NCBI GenBank assembly: GCA_030867875.1
Contig: JAOWCC010000441.1
Location: forward strand, 248,001-312,000
DNA length: 64,000 bases
Reading direction: 5' to 3'
From: Actinernus sp. WN-2022
Taxonomy: Eukaryota > Cnidaria > Anthozoa > Actiniaria > Actinernidae
The position numbers were made by a program, and so were the translations under genes. Under the pieces are notes generated by a model that worked only from the letters and a program-made list of their open reading frames with translations, was not told the origin of the DNA and ran no database searches. The first letter of the stretch is position 1; each line of letters begins with the position of its first letter. Shown here one piece after another: positions 45,162 through 55,925 of the stretch.

Positions 45162-46530
45162 GGAGCCTAGATAGGAATTCGTTTGCCCAATTTGTAGTAA
45201 GTCCTTTTGCAAAAACAGTAATGCAATTGAATGTGACCATTGTAATAAATAGCTTCACCGTAAATGCAGTGGGCTAACTATGGCGGAGTTTAGATTCTAT
45301 TGCAGAACAAATGACTTTTGGCTTTGTATAAATTGTAGGTATGATATTTTTCCATTTAATTCTCTAAGCATAAGCGAATTGCTTGAATTATCCTATAACT
45401 TGAATACAACTTGTCTTTGTTCTGATTCTATTTCAGAAGCATTACTTAGTACACTGCCATGTCATGATTTATTATCTTCTATTGAATCTATACCTTATCT
45501 AGCTGATTTTGATATGGATTCTCAGTTTCCTACAATAGCTAACTTTAAATATTATTCTCCACATCAATTTCATGCCAATTCAGATATTCAGAATTGCTCA
45601 ATAAATAGTTTTTCTGTCATACATTGCAATATTCGAAGTCTTCAAGCTAATTTCGATAGTCTTGTAAATATGCTAGCAGAGTTAAATTTTACTTTTTCCA
45701 TCATAGGTTTGTCAGAAACAAAATTCCAAAAAGGAAAACATTATAGCTCTAATACAAATTTAAATGGTTATTCCTTTATTTCACAGCCTAGTAATTTATG
45801 CTCTGGTGGTGTTGGAATGTATGTCAGGAATAATATCAAGTATAATCTAAGAGATGATTTAAGTACTTGCACAAATGAATACGAATCAATCTGGATTGAA
45901 ATTGAAAACAAAAAAGGAAAGAATATTCTTATTTCAGTCTTTTATAGGCATCCTAATTCATCTTTAGACATTTTCCTCAATGATTTTCATAAAACTCTTG
46001 ATGATGTCTCCAAACAAAACAAATATTGTATTATAATGGGTGACTTTAACATTAATTTGATTAATTGCGATTCTCATCCCTTAACACAAGATTATATTAA
46101 TACGCTCAGCTCTTATTCTTTTCAACCCCTAATCATCAAACCTACAAGAATAACCCATCATTCAGCCACATTGATAGATAATATTTTCTTTAATTCTTTA
46201 GATCATTTTACTGTTAGTGGAAATATTATTTCTGATCTTTCTGATCACCTTCCAAACTTCGTCATTATTGATAAGGTTTATACTTGTATTAATAAGAGTG
46301 TTATCTACAAAAGAGATTATTCTAAATTGGATTCATCAAACTTGATTGAGGATTATACTAAGGTTGACTTTACAAATCTATTTCCGACTGAATCGTGTTC
46401 GCCTGATGATCTTTTTAAAATATTCCATGCAAAAACTAGTGAAATTCTTGGTAAACATGCTCCTTTGAGAAAGTTATCTCGTAAAGAGATAAAGTTGTCC
46501 CAAAAACCTTGTATAAATCGATTTGCATAA
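45162..46530 (+). pseudogene. Retrotransposon ORF2, PHD-like finger and endonuclease
   Basis: An ATG near 45,162 starts a Cys-rich finger (VCPICSKSF, ECDHCNK, LHRKCSG, LCINC) interrupted by two TAG codons, at positions where Gln (CAG) would fit. The endonuclease follows: VIHCNIRSLQANF, GLSETKF, GGVGMYVRNNIKYNLRDD, SIWIEIEN, SVFYRHPN, IIMGDFNINL (catalytic Asp/Asn), and SDLSDHLPNFVII (Asp-His). The frame breaks at about 46,520 between endonuclease and reverse transcriptase. This enzyme nicks target DNA for target-primed reverse transcription. Confidence 0.8.
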
Positions 46531-48476
46531 AAAATAATCTATACAGACATTACATCAAATCCAAGAGTCATTATCATCATTCAAAGTACAAATATTATAG
46601 AAATAGATTAAAATATTTAATTCTTCTGAGTAAGAAGAAGTATTACCATGATTATTTTGAGATCCATGCTAAAAGTTCTAAAAATCTTTGGAAAGGTATC
46701 AAACAAATTATATCAACTAAGAATACCTCAACATTTATTCCCTCTAAAATATTTGTGAAGAACAATGCAATAACTGATCCACTAGCTATTGCTAATTCAT
46801 TTAATGCTTTTTTCTCCAATATGGGTAAGAATTTAGCTAATTCCATTAAATCCTCTAATATTTCCCCACTTGGTTACATGAAAACTCCAGTTAAGGAAAG
46901 TTTTTTTCTTTTTCCCTGTACATCAGAGGAAATTGCATTAGAAATTGATAAGCTTTCTACTAACAAAGCAGCTGGGCCCTCTAGTATTCCAGTTTCAATT
47001 ATGAAACTCCTAAGGGATCTGATATCAAAACCTCTTGAGATAATATTTAATTTATCTCTTTCCACAGGCACTGTACCAGACTCTTTTAAAATAGCAAGGG
47101 TAATTCCAGTGTTTAAAAATGGTGAAAGAACTATTATGAATAATTTTAGACCCATATCACTTCTTTCAATTTTTAATAAACTTCTTGAAAAGCTTATGTA
47201 TAATCGCCTTTGGAATTTTCTTGAAAAACATCAAGTTGTATCTAATTCACAATTTGGTTTTCGCCCAAAACACTCCACAATACATGCTATTTTACTGATA
47301 ATTGATAAAATCCAATGTGCTATCGAAGATGGGGAATTTGCCTGTGGTATTTTCTTAGACTTTAGTAAAGCTTTTGATACCGTCAATCATAATATTCTGA
47401 TCCAAAAACTTAATTTTTATGGTGTAAGAGGTATCCCAAATTTTTGGTTTTCTTCATATTTATCTAATAGAAAACAGTTTGTATCCATTGGTAATGTATC
47501 TTCTGACCTAAAGCCTGTCCCATGTGGTGTCCCTCAAGGATCAGTACTGGGACCTTTACTTTTTTAAATTTATATTAATGATTTTCCTTACTGTTCCAGT
47601 GTATTTAACTTTTATTTATTTGCAGATGATTCAAATTTATTTTTAGCAAATAAGAACTTAGATCAACTTGAATCTACCATAAATGTTGAATTGGAGAAAA
47701 TTAAGGACTGGTTAGCTACCAATAAGTTATCTTTAAATATTGATAAATCTAATTATGTTATTTTTCATCCATCACAAAAGAAAGTATACCCTATAAATAT
47801 TGTTATAAATAGGAAGACTCTATGTTGCAAACCTTATATTAAATACCTTGGTATCTTAATAGATGCTAATCTTAATTGGAAATATCAAATCCAAAATGTA
47901 TCGAAAAAAGTATCTAAAGGGAATGGAATTCTATCTAAGATTAGGCATTTTGTACCCCTTGACACCTTAGTTAAAATGTATTATTCACTTGTGTATCCCT
48001 TTTTTACGTATGGTCTATTGGCTTGGGGTAGTACTTATCAGACCTCTCTTAAACCCCTTGTTATTTTACAAAAAAAAGCACTACGTATAATGACCTTTTC
48101 CTCTTTTAATGCTCATACTAATCTCTTGTTTAAAGATCTTGGCATACTGAAATTCTCTGATTTAATATTCTTGTACATCTCAGTGTTTATGTTTCAATAT
48201 AACCATAATGATCTCCCCTCATCTTTTGATAATTTCTTTACCCACGTCACTAATGTTCACCATCATAATACTCGTTTGGCTTCCAAAGCAGCATACTATG
48301 CACCTAAAATTAGAACAAATTATGGAAAATTTAGAATAAGATATACTGGTGTACAGATTTGGAACCAAATTAAGGGTGAGCTAAAGCAACTATCAACACA
48401 TAAATGTTTCAGCAAAAATCTAAAGCAGGAGTTTCTATCAAAATATAAAAAAAAATTTTTTTATGGAACTTGAACA
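46509..48476 (+). pseudogene. Retrotransposon ORF2, reverse transcriptase
   Basis: One frame from 46,509 to 48,476 broken only by TAA at 47,565-47,567. Motifs in order: TNKAAGPSSIPVSIMK, ARVIPVFKNGERTIMNNFRPIS, QFGFRPKHSTIHA, FLDFSKAFDTVNHNILIQKL (catalytic Asp), VPCGVPQGSVLGPLLF (just before the TAA), YLFADDSNLFLA (catalytic Asp pair), KYLGILID, and a C-terminal tail with FRIRYTGVQIWNQI. Frame is kept across the TAA, so a single substitution is the simplest explanation. Upstream it is out of frame with the endonuclease. Confidence 0.85.
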
Positions 48477-48580
48477 ATTATACTAAGAGTCTTTCCCTTT
48501 TTGTTATTTATGTGTGTGTGTATATGTGTTGTGTGTGTATCTAGCTTAACCACCGTAACTATTTAATTTCTTTTTTTAAA

Positions 48581-48622
48581 GGTAGCCCTGACTAGATTGA
48601 TATTTTATCATTTCGGGCTACC
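48581..48622 (+). other. 3-prime hairpin of the retrotransposon
   Basis: GGTAGCCC at 48,581-48,588 pairs with GGGCTACC at 48,615-48,622, followed by an AT-rich stretch and the GTT tail. Terminal hairpins of this kind are recognised by reverse transcriptases of L2/CR1-type elements. Confidence 0.55.
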
Positions 48623-49105
48623 TGACACTTGCACTGCACTTATGTTATTATTTATTGTAATATTGCAATTTGGTGTGAATAAAATGTTGTTGTTGTTGTA
48701 AAGCAAAAATGACTAACAAATTGTATGCAAAAAGAATGACTGTATACAGGTGGTACACCTTAACATAGTCCCCTTAAAATCTAGCTTAGGGTTTAGGCAA
48801 AAACTAACAGAGTTAATAATTGAATGTTCCAAGCCATTCTAACTTTTTAACTTTTAGTTTATTTAGTTATAGGTTTTATAAACTATACAGTTTTAAATAC
48901 AAATGATTCTGAATTTCACTCACTACTTGGCAGTCAACGTTTCCCTGATTAGCTTTCATTGTTGGTGATGATTTAAAGAATTAACCCTTCAGCCCCAACA
49001 TTTGGAGTCTGATCAAAATTTATCCAAATGTATAGAGAAAAGAAGAATTTGGATGTGACTTTTGGGGCTGAAATGGTTAAAAACTTTGGTCCTGCATCTT
49101 GAATT

Positions 49106-49530
49106 CTAAGCCAGCCTGTAAAAACAATTAACCAAAATAAGAATTACAATTTTAGATGAGTACCAGTACTGTGGTGTATAAAGTGTCATGCGGTTTGCCA
49201 GCCGGAAACTGGAAAGCGACAAATATTTATCTACATCCACTTCCGTTACGTTTCTACCAAAGTGACTTCGGTTTTGTGGCTGATTGTGTTGATCAGGATA
49301 TTGAGATTTAAATGAGAAGCACTCTAACATGAAACATTTTAGAATGATAAAATTCGAAAGAGGATTAACAAGACCCGGGACAAGTTCGGATGAGTTTCGT
49401 CGTTCCAAAAAGGCGGAATCGTAAACTTGATCTCTTGCAAGGCAAAGCAAGTATTTGACCACATAGGAGCTTTCATAAATAGTTTCTTCAAATATATCTT
49501 CGAATATATTCAAGTATACTGACTACATTA
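49106..49530 (-). CDS. Open frame, possible exon, unrecognised
   Basis: About 135 codons on the minus strand without ATG near the start. An acceptor-like TAGTCAG lies at about 49,523. It reads EETIYESSYVVKYLLCLARD, NPLSNFIILKCFMLECFS and TEVDVDKYLSLSSFRLANR. Composition is protein-like. No family recognised, no partner exons found. Confidence 0.25.
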
Positions 49531-49604
49531 TAGCAAATGAGCAAATATATAAGAACAAATTTATTAACGAACCGAACGCGAACATAAACTTCTGCTCACC
49601 TTCT

Positions 49605-49735
49605 CGATAACATAACTTGTTCAAATAACTTAGAGAATATTGGTCTATAATTATTAACAAATAGTTTGGAGCCACCTTTGTGAAGAGGTATGATTTTTTG
49701 AATTTTTAGTTTATCAGGGAATCATCCCAGATTTT
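49605..49735 (-). mobile_element. L2/CR1-like fragment, second copy of the 40.7-40.8 kb piece
   Basis: Nearly identical to 40,690-40,830 (for example AACATAACTTGTTCAAATAA), with a short gap. Same family as the remnant there. Confidence 0.6.
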
Positions 49736-49804
49736 CAGCACGAACAACGTCTTTTCCTCAAGAATATAAAGTATGAGACCCTCGAGCTGACCATATGGCT
49801 GGGA

Positions 49805-49985
49805 CTCCTTATAGATCACATTTTCATTAATTCATTAAAATCAAACCTAATCTCTGGTAATCTTATACCTCATATAACTGATCATTTACCTAGTTTCTTA
49901 CTCATAACTGATATCAATATATCCTTTAAATCCTCTAAAAAACATACTGAGAAGAAACTACTCAAACTTTATCCCTGATAACTTC
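49805..49985 (+). pseudogene. L2/CR1-like endonuclease C-terminal fragment
   Basis: The plus strand reads DHIFINSLKSNLISGNL then PHITDHLPSFLLITDI, the last endonuclease block with catalytic Asp-His. It is in the opposite direction to the neighbouring fragment, so the two pieces were inserted or rearranged separately. Confidence 0.6.
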
Positions 49986-49989
49986 TTGG

Positions 49990-50840
49990 TGCCATTCCCA
50001 CGATAACGTGCCATTTCTAGAAGCCGCCTGGCTGTGTAGCCCTTACTTGGTGTGGGACAGAGACAATGGACGATCGGGGTTTTTTCATTTGAGTACAAGG
50101 GAGAGAAATTGTGCACTGAAACAGCTAGCCAATTTGCCTTCCTTTACGTAATGGTCTATAGTACGCTTTAGTGCGTCGAAGTCATCCTTGTCGCCCTTAG
50201 AAGCATTTTGTCATGGTATCTTCAACAACTGATGACCCCATTCATCAACGCAAGGCGACCATGCTTCCCTTAGAACGAGCCTACCGTCTTTCCCAACCAT
50301 GGGTTCAAGGTATCGAAGAGCCCTTGATTCTATAACCGGTCCGCCATCGTATTCACTGCCTTATCTATTGCTTCCCAGTTTCAGCCAGGGAATAGTTTCA
50401 GATTTGATGCCACGAAGTTTGTTGCCGTACGGCTGCAGGGCAAACCAAAGATATCTTGAAGGAGGGCATAATTCATTTCGCCAAGCCTGTTCACATGAAT
50501 TCCGGTAATGTAATGTATAGACGCTATGCATAAAGCTGGAACCTAATTTACATAAATTCAGAATTTTAACATTTTTAGAAGAATTGACACTGTAACCTGA
50601 AAGAGCAAGTACATGTTATGCATCATATGCAATTTAATAGTTCTATCACAAATTTCTCCAAAGTTATTACCATTTAAGGCTCAGGAAAAGCATGAAAGCG
50701 AGGCTGGTAGGGCCAGGGTTGACTATTTTCATACAAATCTCTCTTATTTCAAAAGTTTATTACTCTGTAGCAATGTAACTTATGACACTCAAATTTCACA
50801 GCATTACGTATTTTTGCATGTTCTTTAACGTGACAATGTT
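49990..50840. other. Intergenic, no supported gene
   Basis: Only short frames; none recognised. Confidence 0.3.
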
Positions 50841-50845
50841 GGCTT

Positions 50846-51386
50846 TCACAAATATTCATTGCTGAAAGGAGAAATCCAGCTATAATCAAAATGTCCTTTA
50901 TGCATAGGGTGTATGAGCTCAACATATTGGTTGTTACGATTCCTGATAAGCATACCAACTAGGTTCTTGATGACGTTTAATTGAATTGGGTGTTTTTCCT
51001 CGACACCTTGCTGATGCAGAAGGTCTACAACAAGCTTTTGTTGGTCACCGTTCTGGCATGAGTCTAATAGCATCTCCTCCCACATCTTTGCATCTCGTAG
51101 AATCTTCCAAAGTCTTAGTACTGACTTTTCTGCCTTGTTCCTCTTGTTAATTTCCTCTGCGAGGGTGTGCTTCATTTCAAGTTTAGTAGCGACCTCATGT
51201 CCCATACCTGACAGGCCAATTCGCCTACCTCATAAATTTCCCAACTTCGTTTTTTAACGCTTCCTCAAAACATCATTATGGTGGGTGTTTTGTTTGTAGC
51301 AGTTGTTGCAGGTATAAGGATGGTTACCAATTGAAGAAGCTAGTGCAGAACAAAAGGAATCCAAGCTTTTGATCGTGCCGATAATT
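50846..51386 (-). pseudogene. Downstream half of a transposon-like gene interrupted by the Polinton-like element
   Basis: Directly beyond the left target duplication the minus strand is open: IIGTIKSLDSFCSALASSIG then HPYTCNNCYKQ, to TAA near 51,255. After frame breaks it continues as GRIGLSGMGHEVATKLEMKH, RLWKILRDAKMWEEMLLDSC and PIQLNVIKNLVGMLIRNRN to 50,846. The Cys pair followed by a helical region and the NLVGxLIRNRN block resemble the C-terminal half of an uncharacterised cnidarian transposon-type protein, from memory. The upstream half lies beyond the other end of the element, at 63,361-63,626. Confidence 0.5.
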
Positions 51387-51392
51387 ATTGTC
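51387..51392. repeat. Target-site duplication, left (ATTGTC)
   Basis: ATTGTC immediately before the left inverted repeat; the same six bases follow the right one at 63,355-63,360. Six bases is the duplication made by Polinton/Maverick integrases. Confidence 0.9.
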
Positions 51393-51770
51393 AGTAGTAA
51401 GGGGGCCCAGTATGGGTAGCCAGCGAGCCTCCTGATTGGCCGAGAGAGGGGGCGGAGCTAAATATGACGTCACAAGTTTCGTGACGTGACAAGGGCCTGT
51501 CACCCGCTGGTGCACAAAGCCAGGCTTCTGATTGGTCGGAAGTTTAGGGGGGTCCCGCCAGGTTCGGAGGGGTTGGAGGGGAGCCCAAAGCCAGGCTTCT
51601 GATTGGTCGGAAGTTTAGGGGGGTCCCGCCAGGTTCGGAAGGGTGTCGGAGAGGCGTCGGGGAGAACAAACCCAGGGCCCGGATTGGTCGGCGGGGTTGT
51701 CGGGGGAGAACAAACCCAGGGCTCGGATTGGCGCCCGGAAAAGATCCGGGACGTATAAGAAAGTGAACCC
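51393..51770 (+). repeat. Left terminal inverted repeat
   Basis: About 378 bp matching the reverse complement of 62,989-63,354. Outer 170 bp are essentially identical; the inner part has small differences and a 13-bp length difference. Inside are two copies of a 70-bp unit (CCAGGCTTCTGATTGGTCGG) and two of GAACAAACCCAGGGC. Confidence 0.92.
51449..51760 (+). promoter_or_regulatory. Viral-type promoter inside the left inverted repeat
   Basis: In order: GC box GGGGGCGGAGC (51,449-51,459), CRE palindrome TGACGTCA (51,465-51,472) with further TGACGTGAC half-sites, five inverted CCAAT boxes (ATTGG at 51,435, 51,531, 51,602, 51,683 and 51,727), and TATAAGA at 51,754-51,760, 35 bases before ATG 51,795. 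Arrangement and distance fit an RNA polymerase II promoter for the left-arm genes. Confidence 0.65.
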
Positions 51771-51794
51771 TCCCTTGTAAATTTAGTGTGAACG

Positions 51795-52709
51795 ATGCCC
51801 CCTACGTGCTTTTGTGGGTGTTACGCCAAAGCCGTCAAAGGATTAGCCGGGACGCCAGAGTGTGTGTACAAGTGTGGACAAACAGCGGATTACAAGGCGC
51901 AACCCCCAGTGTTGCCGTGCAGTTTTTATTTTACGGAGAAAGACCTTCCTCTGGTGAAAGCGGCTATCCCCTACGGCACGTTGTACAACACGTTTCCCAA
52001 TTGTGGCCACAATTTGTGGATGAAAGTGGGGGTGAGCCGAAGCGAGAAAAATCCGAACCGCGTGTTCTTTACGTGTACGGCCCCGGCGCCCAACCCGAAG
52101 TGCGAGTACCCGCTGGGATTTATGTGGTCCGGCCCCCCGGCACAACCTATTGTGGACGGACCCTCATCCCCTAAGAAAGCCCAATACTACGCCTCACCAT
52201 GGACGTCACAGGCCCCCCAAGGTCCGCCACCCGTCGCTTGGATCAATCCCAACGCCACTACGCCTCTTACGGGTCCCCCCGCGGAAACACCAGGGCCCCC
52301 CGGTGGGGAATATATGGAACCCGTCAGAGACGTCCTCCGGACCCCCTACTGGTATAGTGGCCGTGGGTCCCCCGCCCTCCCCACCCCCTATAGACATCCC
52401 GACAACGAGCCGGACACCTCGCTACCAGCCCCACGCGACCTATTGTCCGTGAGCCAAGAAGACCCAGATTTGGGGGACATGCCGGACAACCGGGATTTAC
52501 CCGCCCTAAAAGCCGGGTGGGCTTTGCACAAAACGCTCTACGTCATGGCGTGCATCCGGGAATGCATGCGAGAACGTGGTCGGCACTGTGAGGGGTGTGC
52601 TTATAGTCAACAGAGTCAACAGGCCGAACGGTACCATTCCTGTTTATGGACTTTTTCCGAGGAAAGTTTCAACCCGAAGGTGGCGGAGCCCGGTCTCATA
52701 TTACCCTAG
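51795..52709 (+). CDS. GRF-type zinc-finger protein, element left arm
   Basis: ATG 51,795 opens an intact 304-residue frame 35 bases after the TATA box. The first 30 residues are Cys-rich (CFCGCY, CVYKCG). Residues 70-111 contain NCGHNLW, KNPNRVFFTC and CEYPLGFMW: the N-P-N-R-x-F-F-x-C and C-x(n)-F-x-W signature of the GRF zinc finger, which binds single-stranded DNA in enzymes such as TopIII-alpha, APEX2 and NEIL3. Residues 112-235 are Pro-rich and probably disordered. The C-terminal part (LHKTLYVMACIRECMRERG) holds further Cys. A role beside the element polymerase in replication is inference. The 3-prime end overlaps the next gene by 64 bases in another frame. Confidence 0.7.
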   Translation: MPPTCFCGCYAKAVKGLAGTPECVYKCGQTADYKAQPPVLPCSFYFTEKDLPLVKAAIPYGTLYNTFPNCGHNLWMKVGVSRSEKNPNRVFFTCTAPAPNPKCEYPLGFMWSGPPAQPIVDGPSSPKKAQYYASPWTSQAPQGPPPVAWINPNATTPLTGPPAETPGPPGGEYMEPVRDVLRTPYWYSGRGSPALPTPYRHPDNEPDTSLPAPRDLLSVSQEDPDLGDMPDNRDLPALKAGWALHKTLYVMACIRECMRERGRHCEGCAYSQQSQQAERYHSCLWTFSEESFNPKVAEPGLILP

Positions 52710-52999
52710 AGGCTCTACGGGCTACGGGCTACCGGGCTTTGCAGAGTTTGCACCTCACGGGGATTATTGCTCCCCTTACTTATTCCGTGTTTGAACGGTT
52801 GCAAAAACTAAAGGAGGCCGAAATTTACGAGTATTGTAAACGGTATTATTTTGAAGAATGCGAAGACCCCCTTATCACTTACAAGAATCGAATTTGGCAC
52901 GCGTTGGGCCAAGCTTTGATTTACGAAGACAATCCCCAGGACTATATTGAAACTGGAGTGGCTACCCTTGTGGCTGTATGTGATTCAACCACTATGTAA
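52646..52999 (+). CDS. Small unrecognised protein, element left arm
   Basis: ATG 52,646 opens 117 residues to TAA 52,997-52,999, overlapping the previous gene. It is helical and acidic (FERLQKLKEAEIYEYCKRYYF, ALIYEDNPQDYIETG). An AATAAA lies 10 bases past the stop, consistent with this being the last left-arm gene. The overlap could be natural or a shifted continuation of the upstream protein. No family recognised. Confidence 0.55.
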   Translation: MDFFRGKFQPEGGGARSHITLEALRATGYRALQSLHLTGIIAPLTYSVFERLQKLKEAEIYEYCKRYYFEECEDPLITYKNRIWHALGQALIYEDNPQDYIETGVATLVAVCDSTTM

Positions 53000-53008
53000 T
53001 AAGGAGTC

Positions 53009-53014
53009 AATAAA
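53009..53014 (+). terminator. Polyadenylation signal of the left-arm transcript
   Basis: AATAAA 10 bases after the stop codon at 52,999, in an A/T-rich run. Confidence 0.6.
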
Positions 53015-53179
53015 ATTTTAAAAATAAATAAAAAAGAATGGAACGAAGAATGTTTTAGAGAAACTGTTTCTGTAGAGGCGCTCTTACTAGAGCGAAGGTC
53101 CTAGGAGAGGGCCTCGAAAAAACCCTATAAAAAATAACCAAATTGAACTTCCTAAAGTGGGGAAAATTTGCCAATAAAA

Positions 53180-55610
53180 ATGAACGGTGTGTTAAGCAGC
53201 TACCGAACGCTACACTGTCTTTTAGGGGGAAGGGAGAACATCAACAACTTACATGAGCCAGGTTCATAGCGTCTGCACCATAAATATTCTAGAAAAGCAA
53301 AAGAAAAAATTAGTGATTGTGTTCAAAGACACAAAAAACTTCAGCAGGGATAGTACCTCTCTCGCTCTGTTGGGACCGCGGCCAGCCATTGATGTTTTTG
53401 TTGTTGTTGTTGTTGGGCACTTCTGTGGAGTGTAGAAACAACAAGAGGCCCTGAGTGGCCTTAACTCGGGCCATCTATAGCATGTACTGCATGGAGTTCT
53501 AGCATAATTTTGTGTCAGCATCGTTTGTGCTAGAGTAGCCAGAGAATTGGTTCTCTACTGATGCTCTTATCTGTCAAATGTCAATGTGCAAATGCCCCAC
53601 GTATTCCGGGGGGGGGGGGTTGGTTAGGGTTATGGTATGCTGGGGGGGGGGGGGGGGAGTTGGAAATGATATAGCCATAATACACACACAACACACACAT
53701 ACATGCAGTGCATGCAGTACATTTCAGCCACAATTTCCTTCAATTCTGTAGTTTAACATTACTTTCTTTTCAATATTGTTCCTTGAGGGTCGTTAGAATT
53801 ATTACAAAAAAACTTGGTATGGGTGTTGATTGAAGTGCAATGGTTATTTGAGTAGTCTGCACGATATCGAGTCACTCACATTTGATGCATTGTAATTATA
53901 TCTCGATCAGGTGCAGTACGACTATGAATAATCAAGGAATTTAGAACAACAAATTCCACATAATGTTGCTATTCATTGTGAATAGTTAGGTAATGTCATT
54001 CTACATGTGAAATAAAGTCATCTATTTGTAATTCTCAATTATTAACAAACCAGTGGTGACGGCTGGAATTCAGGCTAAATTCTCAATACAATATTTTCGA
54101 TTGAGGTCGTAAACTACAGACCACCATTTTCTAGTATTAGTGAGCTGCCACTGTGCTAGTGCTCATTTTCTACATCTTGAAGGAGACTGAAACTTATAAT
54201 GGCAGGCCACAAAGAAACAAGCAATGTCCACTCATTTTTTTATATCATTGGGGTCGCAGCATGATTAATTTTCATTCCCAAATAATTCTTAAAAGTACTC
54301 ATACTCCTGATCATGACCGAGTGAAAGTGACGATGCTGACGCTAAGAACTGAGGAACAACAACAACAATTACATTTATTTTCTCATAAGATGATGGAAAT
54401 GTTTACGAGTAATAAGGCATAATAAGAAATACAATGATGATAAGGTAGGTCCTTTAGGTAACCTTAGGGTTATCTTAAGCCAGGACCACCTCAGATGGAA
54501 AACACTGAAACAAGATCTAGCTTGCATGGCAATATATTGGTACCAAGAAAGGGGAAGGGAAAGAAAGAGTGCCACTTGCATGTAAGTATACTCTCAGTTC
54601 TTGACCAAATTTAGTTATGTTATGTTATAAACTTGCAATAATGATAAATACACTACTCTATACATAATATCATTATGTCAGTTCTAAAAAAAAAAACATT
54701 AAATACACTGTAGAATGCCTGAACCCAGAGATAATAATCAAATACAAAGAGGTACAGGCCAGATGTAAATAGACCCGGGAAATAGAACAAAATAAAACCA
54801 GTGTCAATAACACGCCACAGATAAATATGCGATTTCCACATCAGTCATTTATCGTTCGTTTGAAAAAATCTTCATTTCGGATTACTTACTCAGTTTATAC
54901 TCACTCACTGCATGCTGGGATTTTCGTTCCCGAATTTATAAACATTTAAATACATGTGCATGGGGGGCGAAACGACTGTAATTCTTTTAAAAGGCCCCTG
55001 TCAGTCAGAGAACTGAGAAATCGGGTCATTTCTACTACACTTTCGAGAGGTTAATAACAATAAATAACAACACAACGACAGTCAATTGGTATAAAGGTTA
55101 TCATGTTCAGATTAGCGGCTACTTACATTTACAAGCTGTTGTGTTGACTGTTGTCTTTATAGTCAGAGCTGTGTTCTGTCACGAGTGTATCTTAAAGCAT
55201 GTCGCATAATATGTGATAAATTCCCGTCCAAAGCCCGTGAAACACCCTTCAGCTTTAGAAAAGAGAAAAATCTTGGTATCGCACTTGAAGGAACCTTTGG
55301 TTTACACAAAAAAACAGCTGATATTAAAGGTTTTGCTAAGTCAAACTCCCACTCGCCGCCATCTTGAAAAACATGAAAATATTGTCCACTGTTCACGTGA
55401 CCAGCACAGTGCAATCTGATTGGTACGCTGGCGAAAACAACTTCCAAAGAAGGCGCAATGCGATTGGTTGACGGCGAAATACCTCGACACAAAAAATTAA
55501 AAAAATACAAACACTTGCAAAACTAGACTCGGGCCTGCCCACAGGCAGACCGAGTAAAAAGGAAACCAAAGAATAAACGATTAGTACAGAAGCGTGTTGA
55601 ATTTCAACTA
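53180..55610. other. AT-rich block inside the element, no element gene
   Basis: Base composition drops sharply to host-like AT-rich DNA. It contains GTT runs (near 53,395), two long G tracts (near 53,608 and 53,642) and no open frame of note. The opposite-strand frames at 55,163-55,510 and 55,626-55,393 lack recognisable domains. It is best explained as a foreign insertion, perhaps together with loss of element genes. No inverted ends or target duplication were found. Confidence 0.5.
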
Positions 55611-55647
55611 CCCTTTCTCCTCGCAAGAACCGTTTACACTCCCCGAG

Positions 55648-55925
55648 ATGGAGACTCTAGAGGACGACATCACCGAGGAGGAAGTAGAAAGACTCGTCGC
55701 CGCGCTGAACCTCCCCGCCGTGCTTCCAGAATTGACGGGCTAAGACCTGGAAAGCTTATTTCGCGTGGACACTCGAAACCCTTACCACCTCAACCTCTTG
55801 TGGGGAAAATTGGGGCCCAATTCCCCACAGACAGAGAACGAGAACCACGAGGAGGACAACGAGAACGATTTTGATCCAGAGGGAGGCGTACGAAGAGAGG
55901 ATGACCGAGGGCGCCACTTGGCCTA
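55648..55925 (+). pseudogene. Short acidic reading frame between left and right arms
   Basis: ATG 55,648 opens METLEDDITEEEVERLVAAL and stops at TAA 55,741-55,743. The same frame then stays open (DLESLFRVDTRNPYHLNLLW, then an Asn/Glu/Asp-rich run) until it becomes antisense to polymerase motif C near 55,925. The composition looks genuine. The TAA may be a nonsense change, and the direct collision with the polymerase suggests a deletion junction. Confidence 0.4.

Larger units (their letters stand above)
44240..48705 (+). mobile_element. Nearly complete L2/CR1-like retrotransposon, about 4.5 kb
   Basis: Begins near a GCGGTCAGCGGTCAGCGG repeat with GGAGCAAGATGGCGGC and ends in a (GTT)n tail, GTTGTTGTTGTTGT, near 48,700. 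It carries ORF1, ORF2 with PHD-like finger, endonuclease and reverse transcriptase, and a 3-prime hairpin. Only a few lesions separate it from an intact copy. Confidence 0.8.

Noticed and set aside
51324..51515. Identical small frames in both inverted repeats (also 63,232-63,483)
   Set aside because: They are read outward through the promoter region and exist only because the repeats are identical.
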